Origin: Thioalkalivibrio sp. HK1
Lineage (GTDB): Bacteria; Pseudomonadota; Gammaproteobacteria; HK1
NCBI GenBank assembly: GCA_000583135.1
Contig: JFBG01000023.1
Span: forward strand, 43,018-107,017
Direction of reading: 5' to 3'
Length of the DNA stretch: 64,000 nucleotides
Part shown: positions 47,954 to 58,463 of the stretch, piece by piece
How positions within the stretch are numbered: the first letter of the stretch is position 1
How the letters are laid out: each line of letters opens with the position of its first letter
The notes under the pieces: generated by a model
Told to the model about the DNA's origin: nothing
Database searches by the model: none
Seen by the model: the letters and a program-made list of their open reading frames with translations, nothing else
Translations under genes and position numbers: made by a program

Positions 47954-48688
47954 CGCTTCGTTCCTCGGCAAATCGTCCTTAGATTCAAGGACATCGCCTC
48001 TTTTGACCACCGCCGGGGTTTTTTGTTCACTTTTTTCGAAGAATAATATCCGCTCGATCGAAGGGTCGATCGAGGCTCTTCACCGATGAAATGAGATGGA
48101 TACCCCCTATCCCATCGATCGATGCGAGCCTATCCGGGTCAAAGCCTCGATATTCGGCCGCAAGATTCCTCTTGAAACGGGCATTTCGCCAAGTCTTCGA
48201 TCCATCGAAAGCACTTCGGCGAACAACGACGATACAACGGTTGCCCTCTTTGCCTCGTTCGATCCCGAGGAAACGCTCTGAATTTCCGGATCGAGAGAAA
48301 AACCCAATAAAAACAATGCGATAAGTTTTCGATCGACTCCCGATCGATTCTCGAAAGGGCAACATCGCTTCGCATAGAAAAGAGATTTCGACAGCCCCGC
48401 CCTGTTTCGGTGAGAATCCATGAGAATTCAAATGCCTTTTACCCCATCCCGTACTCGCATTTCGTCAGATGGCATCCCGAAGGCTCCCTCCTCGGCCCCG
48501 GCTCGCCATGAATATCCGGAAAAAGCGATCGAGGGATTCGGTAAGATCACGGATGTCATGGATGTCGGCTATCGCTCTCGTGTTAAAATCCGCCCAAGAA
48601 GCTATCGGTCGCTCACTTGGCCCTCCCCTGCATCGGTCCGTCACATCCGATTGATCATGAAACCGAGGCAACGAGGGGATTTGCATCG
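47954..48688. other. Divergent intergenic region uvrY / giant protein 1
   Basis: About 735 bases with no gene I can support. Frames on both strands have no domain. It should hold the promoters of the uvrY operon and the first giant gene. GAGGGG lies about 13 bases before ATG 48689. Confidence 0.45.
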
Positions 48689-51600
48689 ATGAGAAAAGTC
48701 TTGACCGTCCTTTATGCCGCCTTGGCGCTGTTTGCGGCCCCGACATGGGCTTTCGAGGGGGAAACCATCGAAGCGACGGCGGGCATCGATAGCGGGCATG
48801 GCATCGAAACCCTGAAATCGGTCAGTGACGGGGCGTACGGGATATTCGAAGGGCAAAGCGACCCGCTTTACATACGGCTATCGACCAAGCCTACCGGTGT
48901 GGTGACCGTGAGGGTGAGCTCATCGAATACCGATGTGACCCTCGATACCGATCTCGATACCGCCGGCAATCAAAATACCCTGACTTTCACCCCCTCGACT
49001 TGGAGTACCTATCGGTCCGTCAATCTGACGGCGGCCGAGGACGACGATAGAGCCGGCACCACCAGCGACAAGCGAGAGAGCGTCACCGTCACGATGTCGG
49101 CCTCGGGAGCCGACTACAACGGTATCGTTCATACCGAGACCATCAGCGTCTACGATAACGATCTCGTCTTGGTGTCACCGATGACGCTGACCGTCGACGA
49201 GGGTAGCAGCGCCACTTTCACCGTGAAGTTGGTGCAGCAGCCGAGCCATGCCGTCAACCCCTTTCAATACAGTGCGCCCGGGGGCAAACCCGCCTCGGTG
49301 ACCTACAGCCCCAGCGATTCCTCCGGCTATGCCTCCTTTTCTTTCACGACCTCGAATTGGAATACCGAGCAGACGATCACGGTGCAAGCGGCGGAGGACG
49401 ACAATACCGATGACGAGCATCACCGCTCGTTCATCATCGATCGATACACTCAAGATACATACTACCGGAATACCCTCTCTCCTTTGTGGGTGAGGGTCAG
49501 GGATAACGACCCTCACTTGGAAACAAGCCCGAAGACGGTGTCGATGATCGAAGGCGGCAGCGATACATTCAAGGTCAAATTGGGCGCTCGGCCAAGCGGG
49601 AATGTGTCGGTGAGTCTGGCCCAAAGCGGAACTGTCAACTCGGATGTGAGCATCTCACCCACCCCGCTGTCATTCACGACTTCGAACTGGGATAGCGAGC
49701 AAACGGTCACCGTTTCGAGCGCAAGGGATTCGGATTCCGATGACGATAGCGCAACCGTTTCCTTGACCGCCACCGGCGGCGGTTATGCCAACATCACCGA
49801 TAGCGTGAGCGTCGAGATCGAAGACTATAAAATCATCGCCACGATATCCACCGAGGACGGATCGTCGAGAGGGATGTTCGAAGGGCAAAGCAGCGATTTA
49901 TACATAAGACTATCGGCGAGGCCATCGGCATCGGTGACCTTGACCCTATCCTCGGCGAACAGCGATGTGATCTTGGATACCGACCCCGATACCGGCGGCA
50001 ATCAAAATACCCTGACCTTCACGACCTCCAACTGGAGCGAGAACCAATCGGTGGTCATGAGCGCAGCCGAGGACGATGATAGAAACGGCAGCGACAGCGA
50101 TAAAGAAGAGACGGCGACCATCACGATATCCGGAGCCGGCGCCGAATATGCCGGTACCACCGAAACGGTGGATGTTATCGTCTACGATAACGACCTCATC
50201 ATGGTAACGCCCAAGGAAGTGACCATCGACGAAGGAGGCGCCGGCGCTTCTTTCACCGTGAGTCTGGTGAGGCGGCCGTCTTCGAACGTCACCGTCTTGA
50301 ACTTTATTCCCTCATGGTGGAGCGATGAAAATGATTTGAACTATTCCCCTCATCCGTCCCATTTCCCTTATGCCTACTTGACCTTCACCCCCGACAATTG
50401 GAACGTTCCGCAAACGCTCACGGTATCCTCGGGCGAAGACGATGACGACCGCAACGAGCGCCACCGAACGATCCTCTTCGGCTATAACTCGATTGATTCC
50501 TATTACAACCGAGCCGCCGTCGGTATCACGACCTTGGTGAACGATAACGACAGTCCCTCTTTGGCGATCACTCCGAGGAGACTGGAAGTCGACGAGGGCG
50601 GCGATTCCACCTTCAGGATCAAGCTGGCGATCGAACCCACCGATGTCGTAACAGTGAATTTGAGTTCATCGATATCGGATCTCACCCTCTCATCGACGAG
50701 TCTTGACTTCAACCTCTCGAATTGGAATGTCGATCGAGTGGTGACGGTCACCGCCGCCGACGATGACGACGTCGATGATATCAGTGCAAGCATCGCCTTC
50801 ACCGCCTCGGGAGGAAACTATGTATCGGTCACCGACAGCCTACCGGTCGACGTGGACGATGACGATACCCCCGCTTTGACGCTGAGCGCCAACGATTTGA
50901 CGATCGACGAAGGCGGCAAAAGAACCTTTACCGTGCGCTTGGCGACCCTGCCGAGCGCGAATGTCAGAGTCAGATTGACCCAACCGTCGAATACCGAGGT
51001 GACCGTCGATATCAACCCCTTGACACCCTCGAACGAAACCGACCTGTATTTCACGCCATCGAATTGGAATACCCCGCAAACGGTGACCGTCAGCGCCGCC
51101 GAAGACGATGACTACATGAGCGATCCGAAGACGACGATATCCATGACCGCCTCGGGCGGAGGCTACGACACCATCACCGCTAGCGTAGGAGTATCGATCG
51201 ACGAAGCGGATAGCTTGGGCATCCATGTTTGGAACTCGGAAAACGAGGATATCGATAGAGAATTGTCGGTGAACGAGGGCGGGAACGCATCCTTCATGGT
51301 GAGACTGACCGCCAAACCCCAGCCGGGGGTGGCGGTAACCGTGGAATTCACGCAGCCTAGCAACAACGATGTGACCATCGATGCCCACCGGGGAACGTTC
51401 GGCCTCCAAACCAGCATCGTCTTCGGCATTCTAAACTGGAACACCCCGCAAGAGGTGATCGTTCATGCCTCCGAGGACGACGATGGCATTGCGGATACGG
51501 CAACCATCGATATAAGACTGAAAGAGCAGAATGATTATAAAGGCACGGATAGCGTCGATATATCGGTCATCGAGAACGATATCATCGGCTTGGATCTATC

Positions 51601-54600
51601 GGGTTTGATCGCATCGGATAGTTTGGTGATGACCGAGGGTATGAGCGATACATTCTCGGTGAAATTGGCAACCCTGCCGAGCGAGGAAGTCAAGATCACC
51701 GTGGCGGAAAGCGGAACGAGCAATCCTGATATCTCCTTTTCCCCTCAAGAATTGACCTTCACGCTTTCGAACTGGAATGTCAAACAAGATGTTACCGTCT
51801 CCTCCGTCGTCGACGATGACCTGACGAACGATGTATCGAAGATCACCCTCACGGCCTCGGGCGGCGACTACGATAGCCTTGCCGAAACGATATCGGTGGT
51901 GGTTCTGGAGGTCGACGATCCCGCGGATTTGGTACTTTCCCGTTCGACCCTTCGAATATCGGAAGGCCCGGGGGGCCAATATTCGACGGGCACCTTGACG
52001 GTCAAACTCAAATCCCGACCGACCGATAACGTGACGATAGCGCTGACCGAAGAGGATATTCCTCCCGATCAAAATTGGTACGGGATCGAACAAGACGTCA
52101 TCATTTCCCCCACCAGTCTTAATTTCACGCCATCGAATTGGAATGCGGTGCAAACGGTGACTTTGACCTCCGGCGAGGACGATGATATCGCCGACGATGA
52201 CGACGCCTATATCGTCTTCACCGCCTCGGGCGGCGATTATGCAGGAAAGACGAAGAAGATGCGGTTGAATGTAGTGGATGACGATTTTTTCGGTCACCAC
52301 ATCGACACCCGGTTCTTGCACCCCCAACCCATGGATGAGGGCACCACCGTCAAATGGAATTTTTGGCTGAGATTTCAGCCGGAAACGAATGGTCCCGTGA
52401 CCGCATCTTTCGAGCCCGAGTCGCACTTGGTGACGGTCGATCACGATACCGCCACCCCCGGCATCCAAACATCGACGACCTTCACCTCCGTCAACTGGCT
52501 CGTCCCGCAAGAGGTCGCTTTTTCCATTGCCGAGGACGACGATGCATGGGATCAAAGGGCGCATTTGAGACTGCGGATAAAGACGGATGTCATGATCACC
52601 AACCCCCAATATGTAGACGATAACAATATAAGTCTGGGGGGCAAGCCGCACAACGTTCTCGATTATTCGAGAACCCTCCTCTTTCGGGATAACGACGAAG
52701 TCGGTCTGATCCTTTCCTCGAACACTCTGGTACCCGAGGGTCGTAGCAGAAATTTCACGGTGAAGCTGGAATCCCAGCCGTGGAGATTGGATCACCAACC
52801 GAATGCGGATGTGAAGTTATCTTTGGGTCCGCCTTCGAATGCCTTGGTGACCATCGACAGCGATCCCGATACCGACGGCAATCAGAATGAATTGACGTTT
52901 ACGGATCGAAACTGGGATGTGGCACAGGTGGTCAGCATCTTCGCCGAAGAAGAGGAGGATCTCGACGATTACAGTTTGACCCTGCCGATAAAGGCTTCCG
53001 GAGCGGATTACGGCAGCGTTGGCGACAGTCTGTCGATCGATGTGGAAAGCAACGATATCCCCGGACTGGTCATCCTACCCTCGACGCAACTCGATGTGGA
53101 CGAGGACACCACCATCACCATCAGAGTCAAGTTGACGGTATTGACATCGACGAATGTGACGGTGGTCGCAACGCTACCGGATGACAGCGGCTTGAGCTTC
53201 AGCAGCGCATCGACACTGACTTTCACGCCATCGAATTGGGATAAAGAACAAACTTTACTGGTGTATGCGCAGGAAGATGAAAACGCCATCGATGAAAAGC
53301 ATACGATATTGCTGAGCGCATCGGGGGGCAATGGATACTATGACAATGTTACCGGTCGCGTGACGTTGACGGTGGACGATAGCAACCCCCGGGGTCTGAA
53401 CATCGCCCGGAATCTGGTGATGAACGAGGGCGGCACTTATAACCTCTCGGTGGTATTGAGCACCAAGCCCTCCGGGGAGGTGACGGTGACCATGGGCGAG
53501 CCGACGAATTCCGACGTGACACGCTCCCCCGCCGCTTTGTATTTCACGGTTTCGAATTGGAATGTCCCGCAGACGGTGATCATCGCCGCCGCCAAGGACG
53601 GTGACAGTGCGAACGACAATGCAACGATGGCGCTGAGCGTCACCGGTGCGGACTATGATGGGATCACCGATAGCGTGACCATCGACATCAACGATAGCGA
53701 TACCGAAGGGTTGTTCATCCAACCGACGAACTTGGTGATCGCCGAAGGCCGGGGAAATGATCTTTATGTGGGTTTGAGATCGCAGCCGAGCGATGGTCCG
53801 GTGACGGTGACCATCGGACAACCGACGAACTCGGATGTGACGCGCTCACCGGCCACCTTGACCTTGACGAGCGCGAACTGGGATACCCCGCAGGCGGTGA
53901 ATGTCAGAGCGATCGAAGACGATGATCAGGTGAACGACAGCGCGACCATCACGCTCAGTGGTGGGGGTTTGACAGGCCGCGTATCGGTCACGGTGATCGA
54001 CGACGAAGCCCACGCTTTGGTCATCTCTCCGGCGAGATTGTCGCTCAGAGAGGCCGGCCTCGAGGGGGTGTTCACGGTGGAGTTGTCGAAGTTCACCGCC
54101 GAAAATGTGACGGTGACATGGGACCAGCCACAAGACAGCGCTTTGACATTCAACCCCACCAGCCTGGTTTTCACCACCTCGAATTGGAATGACCGGCAGC
54201 AGGTTCGTATCAACGTCGGCCCCGACGACAATGCCGTCGATGAAAGCATCGCCGTGCCGTTTACGGCATCGGGTGGATTCTATAGTAGTGTCACCGGCAA
54301 TTTATCGATCGATATTATCGATAAAGATACCCCCGCCTTGGTTTTTTCCAACGCCGACGGATTGGCGACATCGATGAACCAGAACGAGGGTTCGACCGGC
54401 TCCTTCACGGTGCAGTTGGATACCGAGCCGAGCGCCACCGTGAGGGTGAGATTGACGCAGCCGTCGAATCCCGACGTGATCGCCGATATCGATCCCGCCA
54501 CCTCGGGCATCCAGACCGATCTCTTTTTCACGACTTCGAACTGGAACATCGAACAAAGCGTGTCCTTCACCGTCGCCGAAGACGACGATGCCGACGACGA

Positions 54601-57600
54601 TAGCGCGAATATCGCCTTCGAGGCTTCGGGCGGGGATTACACCGGCGTTACCGGCACCTTCACGATCAACGCGCTCGACAACGATACCGTCGGCCTGATC
54701 TTTTCCGATCTGACAAGCACCGATAGCGTAGAGAAATTGACGGTGGACGAAGGAGGCAGCAGCACGTTCAAAGTGAGATTGGCAACCAAGCCCGGGGGTG
54801 CGGTGGCCGTTGCTCTGGCGCAATCGTCGGGCACCGGTCTTACCATCTCCCCTTCCAACCTGTCATTCACCGCCTCGAACTGGGACGAACCGCAAACGGT
54901 TTCGGTTGTAGCCGCCGAAGACGATGACGCCATCGACGATGAGACCGGAATTTCGTTGAGTGCCTCGGGTGGAGGCTACGATAGCGTCAGCGCCAATATC
55001 GTGGTAACGGTGAGGGATGACGATACCGAGGGACTGGATATCACCCCGACCGAACCGGCCCTCATCGAGGGGGGCGGCAATACCTTCGATGTGAAGTTGA
55101 AGACCCGGCCGAACTCGAATGTGACGGTGAGCTTGACACAACCGGCGGGTAGCGATTTGACCTTCTCCCCCGCCACCTTGACCTTCACGAATACGGATTG
55201 GGATCAGGCCCAAACGGTGACCTTGGCCGCCGGCGAGGATCAAGATGTCGCCGATGACAGCGTGGATATCACGCTGACGGCCTCGGGCGGAGGCTACGAT
55301 GGCGTCACCGCCACGGTTTCGGTCTCGATCACCGACAACGACGTCGCCCGTATCTCCCTATCCCTGACCAAACTCGACTTGATCGAAGGCGGCTCCGAGG
55401 GCACTTTCACGGTCCGCCTGACAAAACCGCCGGGTTCGGATGTGACGGTGCAGATAACGTCCAGACCGTCGAGCGCCGATTTGACCATCGACGCCGACCC
55501 GGACATATCGGGCAATCAAGATGAATTGATTTTCACCGCCGATAACTGGAATGAAATAAAAACCGTATCCGTCCTCGCCGACGATGACGAGGATCTCGTC
55601 GACGAGCGAGCGAGCGTCATCTTGACCGCATCGGGGGGTGGTTATGACGACATCTCCAGTCGAGTGGAGGTATCGGTGGTCGACGACGATGTCGCCGGGG
55701 TCTTGCTTTCCCGGACGGCACTGAGATTGACCGAGGGTGAAAGCGTGTCCTTCACCGTCAAGTTGGAGGCGCAGCCCAATACGAATGTGACGGCATCGAT
55801 CCCCCAACCATCGAATCAAGATGTGAGCGTCTCTCCCTCGGTCATCGTCTTCACATCGACGAATTGGGATACCGAGCGCACGGTGATCGTCAGCGCCGCC
55901 GAAGATCACGACGCCGTGAACGAAACCGCGAATATCGTCCTTCGATTCTCGGGCGGGGGTTATGACAATATCAGGGGCGCGGTGGATATATCGGTGACCG
56001 ACAACGACACCCCGAGCCTGGTGATCTCCCCGCTGAACCTGACGATCTTCGAAGGCGATCAAGCGACCTTCATCGTGAGGCCGGCAACCTTGCCGACCGC
56101 GAATGTGGTGGTGGACCTGGCCCAGCCTTCGAATACCGATGTGAGCATCTCCCCCGCCAGATTGTCCTTCACCGCCGACAGCTGGAATCAAGGCCAAACG
56201 ATCACTGTCTCGACCGCCGAGGATCACGACGCCGAGAGCGAGGATGTACGCATTTCCCTGACAGCCTCGGGCGGGGACTACAACGGAATCACCGGGCAAG
56301 TGGCGGTGCGCATCATCGATAGCGACACCCCCCCGGCGTTGGTGCTCTCTCCGACGATCCTGTCCATGCTCGAGGGGTCCGCCGCCAAATTGAAACTGAA
56401 GTTATTGACCAGACCGCAGGTGAATGTGAAGGTGAGCGTGGCGCCGTCGGCGAATCCCGACGTGACGATCGATACCGATACGAGTATGCCGGGCAACCAA
56501 GAGGAGCTGTTCTTCACGGAAAAGACTTGGCATATCTTCCAAGTGATCACCGTCTTTGCAACCAAGGACGACGATGCCGATGACGACAAAGCGAGTTTTG
56601 TCTTGACCGCATCGGGGGGCACATACAAAGGCGTTGCCGCCGAGGCGAAGGTATCGGTGATCGACAACAGCACCACCCTCCCCGGCTTGGTTCTATCCCC
56701 TGGAGATCTGACCGTGGACGAGGGCGCGGGCAACAGGCTCATGGTGAATTTGGCGACCCGCCCGAGCGCGGATGTGATCGTGACTTTTGCGCGACCCTCG
56801 AACCCCGACGTGGTCATCGACACCGACGACAACGCCACCGGCAACCAACAGGCACTGATGTTTACCTCGCTGAATTGGAGTTCGGCCCAAGCGGTCACCG
56901 TCTTTGCCGCCCAAGACAGCGACGCCCTCGACGAGCGAGCGACCATCCCCCTGACGGCATCGGGCGGAGACTATGGCGGAATCACCAAGAACTTGGCGGT
57001 GTCGGTGATGGATAACGATACCCCTCCCGGCGTGGTTTTATTCCCCTCGAAGGATATGACGGTGACCGAGGGCGAAAGCGGCATCTTCACGGTGAGGCTG
57101 GCGACGCAGCCCAGCGCCGGAGTGGTGCTGACACTGACGCAACCGTTGAATCCCACCTTGAGGATCGATACCGAGCCGAGAAAAGACGGTTACCAGAACC
57201 GACTGTCCTTCACGCGCACGAACTGGAACGAAGTGCAGGTCGTAACGGTGAGCGCCGCCCGAGACAGCAACGATATCGACGACCGATCGAGCACCTCGCT
57301 CTACGGCTCGGGGGCCAAGGAGTATGCGAATATCGGGGCCCGGCTCGATATCGTCGCGCTCGAATTCGATCCTTCGCTGTCGTGGCCGGTCAAGAGCGTG
57401 ATTCCCGCAATTCCCCCTCCGAGCGCCCACGATACGGCATCCCTTCGGATCCGCTGCAAGGAGCGATTCGACGCCTGCGATGTTTTATTCGATTGCACGG
57501 CCCAAGACGGCACCATCCATCGCGGCCGTCTGACCCCTGCCATAGCGGCAATGAATACCGAAACGGTGAGCCCGCAAGATCTCGCAGGTATCGTCGGAGG

Positions 57601-58093
57601 CGATTGGAGCGGCAAGGGCCGTCTCTCCTGCCCGCTCAGATCTTCGCAGATCATCAACGCTCAGATTTGGACCCGCTCCGGCGACGGCGTGCTGGTCAAC
57701 AACAGCGAAATACTTCGCAGCGTCGAAATCGAAGGCATCCGAGGCAAAATCCATCACCGGGTCGATATCGAATCGATCCCCTCGCCGGGGGATTCGAACC
57801 TGAGCAATATTCGTATCCGTTGCGAGGCCGACGCAGATTGCGAGGACGTGATTTTCAACTGCTACGAAGATGATGGAACCCTACATAGCGGATCGCTGGG
57901 ATTCATCGGGCGAAAGTATACGAGGCATCTACAAACGAACGATCTGTCTTCCATGATCGGGCATGATTGGGATGGGATGGGTCTTTCCTGCGAAGTGATC
58001 TCCGATCGCCCGCTCAGCGTGCAAGTCCTGACCCGCACCGGTGGTGGAAGAGCCCTCGTCAATAACAGCGCGAGCGGCATCGCCGGAAACTAG
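48689..58093 (+). CDS. Giant secreted Calx-beta-like repeat protein
   Basis: The 3134-residue protein starts with a Sec signal peptide, MRKVLTVLYAALALFAAPTWA. About 25 copies of a ~110-residue beta-sandwich repeat follow. Each has EGGSxTFxVKL near its start, a TFTTSNWNxxQTVTVSAAEDDD centre and an ASGGxYxxxxxxxxVxVxDxDT end. The pattern resembles Calx-beta-type domains, whose acidic loops bind calcium. Residues about 2917-3134 are different: two related domains with paired cysteines (IRCKERFDACDVLFDC and IRCEADADCEDVIFNC). There is no RTX tail, sortase motif, autotransporter barrel or membrane anchor. It is probably exported and surface-attached, perhaps an adhesin. The frame continues upstream to 48617, but the signal peptide favours 48689. 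Confidence 0.9.
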   Translation: MRKVLTVLYAALALFAAPTWAFEGETIEATAGIDSGHGIETLKSVSDGAYGIFEGQSDPLYIRLSTKPTGVVTVRVSSSNTDVTLDTDLDTAGNQNTLTFTPSTWSTYRSVNLTAAEDDDRAGTTSDKRESVTVTMSASGADYNGIVHTETISVYDNDLVLVSPMTLTVDEGSSATFTVKLVQQPSHAVNPFQYSAPGGKPASVTYSPSDSSGYASFSFTTSNWNTEQTITVQAAEDDNTDDEHHRSFIIDRYTQDTYYRNTLSPLWVRVRDNDPHLETSPKTVSMIEGGSDTFKVKLGARPSGNVSVSLAQSGTVNSDVSISPTPLSFTTSNWDSEQTVTVSSARDSDSDDDSATVSLTATGGGYANITDSVSVEIEDYKIIATISTEDGSSRGMFEGQSSDLYIRLSARPSASVTLTLSSANSDVILDTDPDTGGNQNTLTFTTSNWSENQSVVMSAAEDDDRNGSDSDKEETATITISGAGAEYAGTTETVDVIVYDNDLIMVTPKEVTIDEGGAGASFTVSLVRRPSSNVTVLNFIPSWWSDENDLNYSPHPSHFPYAYLTFTPDNWNVPQTLTVSSGEDDDDRNERHRTILFGYNSIDSYYNRAAVGITTLVNDNDSPSLAITPRRLEVDEGGDSTFRIKLAIEPTDVVTVNLSSSISDLTLSSTSLDFNLSNWNVDRVVTVTAADDDDVDDISASIAFTASGGNYVSVTDSLPVDVDDDDTPALTLSANDLTIDEGGKRTFTVRLATLPSANVRVRLTQPSNTEVTVDINPLTPSNETDLYFTPSNWNTPQTVTVSAAEDDDYMSDPKTTISMTASGGGYDTITASVGVSIDEADSLGIHVWNSENEDIDRELSVNEGGNASFMVRLTAKPQPGVAVTVEFTQPSNNDVTIDAHRGTFGLQTSIVFGILNWNTPQEVIVHASEDDDGIADTATIDIRLKEQNDYKGTDSVDISVIENDIIGLDLSGLIASDSLVMTEGMSDTFSVKLATLPSEEVKITVAESGTSNPDISFSPQELTFTLSNWNVKQDVTVSSVVDDDLTNDVSKITLTASGGDYDSLAETISVVVLEVDDPADLVLSRSTLRISEGPGGQYSTGTLTVKLKSRPTDNVTIALTEEDIPPDQNWYGIEQDVIISPTSLNFTPSNWNAVQTVTLTSGEDDDIADDDDAYIVFTASGGDYAGKTKKMRLNVVDDDFFGHHIDTRFLHPQPMDEGTTVKWNFWLRFQPETNGPVTASFEPESHLVTVDHDTATPGIQTSTTFTSVNWLVPQEVAFSIAEDDDAWDQRAHLRLRIKTDVMITNPQYVDDNNISLGGKPHNVLDYSRTLLFRDNDEVGLILSSNTLVPEGRSRNFTVKLESQPWRLDHQPNADVKLSLGPPSNALVTIDSDPDTDGNQNELTFTDRNWDVAQVVSIFAEEEEDLDDYSLTLPIKASGADYGSVGDSLSIDVESNDIPGLVILPSTQLDVDEDTTITIRVKLTVLTSTNVTVVATLPDDSGLSFSSASTLTFTPSNWDKEQTLLVYAQEDENAIDEKHTILLSASGGNGYYDNVTGRVTLTVDDSNPRGLNIARNLVMNEGGTYNLSVVLSTKPSGEVTVTMGEPTNSDVTRSPAALYFTVSNWNVPQTVIIAAAKDGDSANDNATMALSVTGADYDGITDSVTIDINDSDTEGLFIQPTNLVIAEGRGNDLYVGLRSQPSDGPVTVTIGQPTNSDVTRSPATLTLTSANWDTPQAVNVRAIEDDDQVNDSATITLSGGGLTGRVSVTVIDDEAHALVISPARLSLREAGLEGVFTVELSKFTAENVTVTWDQPQDSALTFNPTSLVFTTSNWNDRQQVRINVGPDDNAVDESIAVPFTASGGFYSSVTGNLSIDIIDKDTPALVFSNADGLATSMNQNEGSTGSFTVQLDTEPSATVRVRLTQPSNPDVIADIDPATSGIQTDLFFTTSNWNIEQSVSFTVAEDDDADDDSANIAFEASGGDYTGVTGTFTINALDNDTVGLIFSDLTSTDSVEKLTVDEGGSSTFKVRLATKPGGAVAVALAQSSGTGLTISPSNLSFTASNWDEPQTVSVVAAEDDDAIDDETGISLSASGGGYDSVSANIVVTVRDDDTEGLDITPTEPALIEGGGNTFDVKLKTRPNSNVTVSLTQPAGSDLTFSPATLTFTNTDWDQAQTVTLAAGEDQDVADDSVDITLTASGGGYDGVTATVSVSITDNDVARISLSLTKLDLIEGGSEGTFTVRLTKPPGSDVTVQITSRPSSADLTIDADPDISGNQDELIFTADNWNEIKTVSVLADDDEDLVDERASVILTASGGGYDDISSRVEVSVVDDDVAGVLLSRTALRLTEGESVSFTVKLEAQPNTNVTASIPQPSNQDVSVSPSVIVFTSTNWDTERTVIVSAAEDHDAVNETANIVLRFSGGGYDNIRGAVDISVTDNDTPSLVISPLNLTIFEGDQATFIVRPATLPTANVVVDLAQPSNTDVSISPARLSFTADSWNQGQTITVSTAEDHDAESEDVRISLTASGGDYNGITGQVAVRIIDSDTPPALVLSPTILSMLEGSAAKLKLKLLTRPQVNVKVSVAPSANPDVTIDTDTSMPGNQEELFFTEKTWHIFQVITVFATKDDDADDDKASFVLTASGGTYKGVAAEAKVSVIDNSTTLPGLVLSPGDLTVDEGAGNRLMVNLATRPSADVIVTFARPSNPDVVIDTDDNATGNQQALMFTSLNWSSAQAVTVFAAQDSDALDERATIPLTASGGDYGGITKNLAVSVMDNDTPPGVVLFPSKDMTVTEGESGIFTVRLATQPSAGVVLTLTQPLNPTLRIDTEPRKDGYQNRLSFTRTNWNEVQVVTVSAARDSNDIDDRSSTSLYGSGAKEYANIGARLDIVALEFDPSLSWPVKSVIPAIPPPSAHDTASLRIRCKERFDACDVLFDCTAQDGTIHRGRLTPAIAAMNTETVSPQDLAGIVGGDWSGKGRLSCPLRSSQIINAQIWTRSGDGVLVNNSEILRSVEIEGIRGKIHHRVDIESIPSPGDSNLSNIRIRCEADADCEDVIFNCYEDDGTLHSGSLGFIGRKYTRHLQTNDLSSMIGHDWDGMGLSCEVISDRPLSVQVLTRTGGGRALVNNSASGIAGN
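48780..57400 (+). repeat. 25 tandem Calx-beta-like coding repeats
   Basis: Twenty-five NWN-type motifs mark successive ~330-bp units within the first giant gene. Most units have diverged at DNA level, unlike those in the following gene. The first three units (about 48840-49840) and the next three (about 49860-50570) share an unusual order, including IFEGQS/MFEGQS and an expanded second domain, so a three-unit block was duplicated. Confidence 0.85.
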
Positions 58094-58287
58094 AAACCCT
58101 TGCCGACACGCTCGGTCATCCGCTGCGCCAACGGATTTCCCTTCGGTCTCGAGATCCGAGCCTTCGGCCCTTCAGGGCACGTTTCAAGCCCCTCGTCGCC
58201 TTGCCTTTCGAACTCGATATTGCCCCTCGTCCCATCCTTCACATAACCTTCATTCTATGCTATAGTAAAGAGCATCCTGCAATAGCT

Positions 58288-58364
58288 GAATCCGTCGGGC
58301 AAAGACCTACCCGGGATTCATCCAGCGATTCGGATTTCAAAGGAAGTCCGGTCTTTCGTTTTTT
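58288..58364 (+). promoter_or_regulatory. Structured RNA element / possible attenuator between the giant genes
   Basis: Hairpin 1 pairs GAATCC and CGGG (58288-58299) with CCCG and GGATTC (58310-58319), leaving loop CAAAGACCTA. Hairpin 2 is an 8-bp stem CGGATTTC/GAAGTCCG (58331-58350, one G-T pair) with loop AAAG. The first loop (AAAGAC) is complementary to GTCTTT at 58351-58356, and six T follow at 58359-58364. It could be a pseudoknot or, in the alternative pairing, a terminator. A related sequence starting ATCCAGCGAT recurs 66 bases later at 58386. Confidence 0.45.
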
Positions 58365-58463
58365 ATGCGTTTTTTTCACTTGACCATCCAGCGATCCGAA
58401 TTCCAACGGGAACCCGATTATGTCGGCGAGCATCCATCGGATAGACAGCAAGGAATTCTGCGA

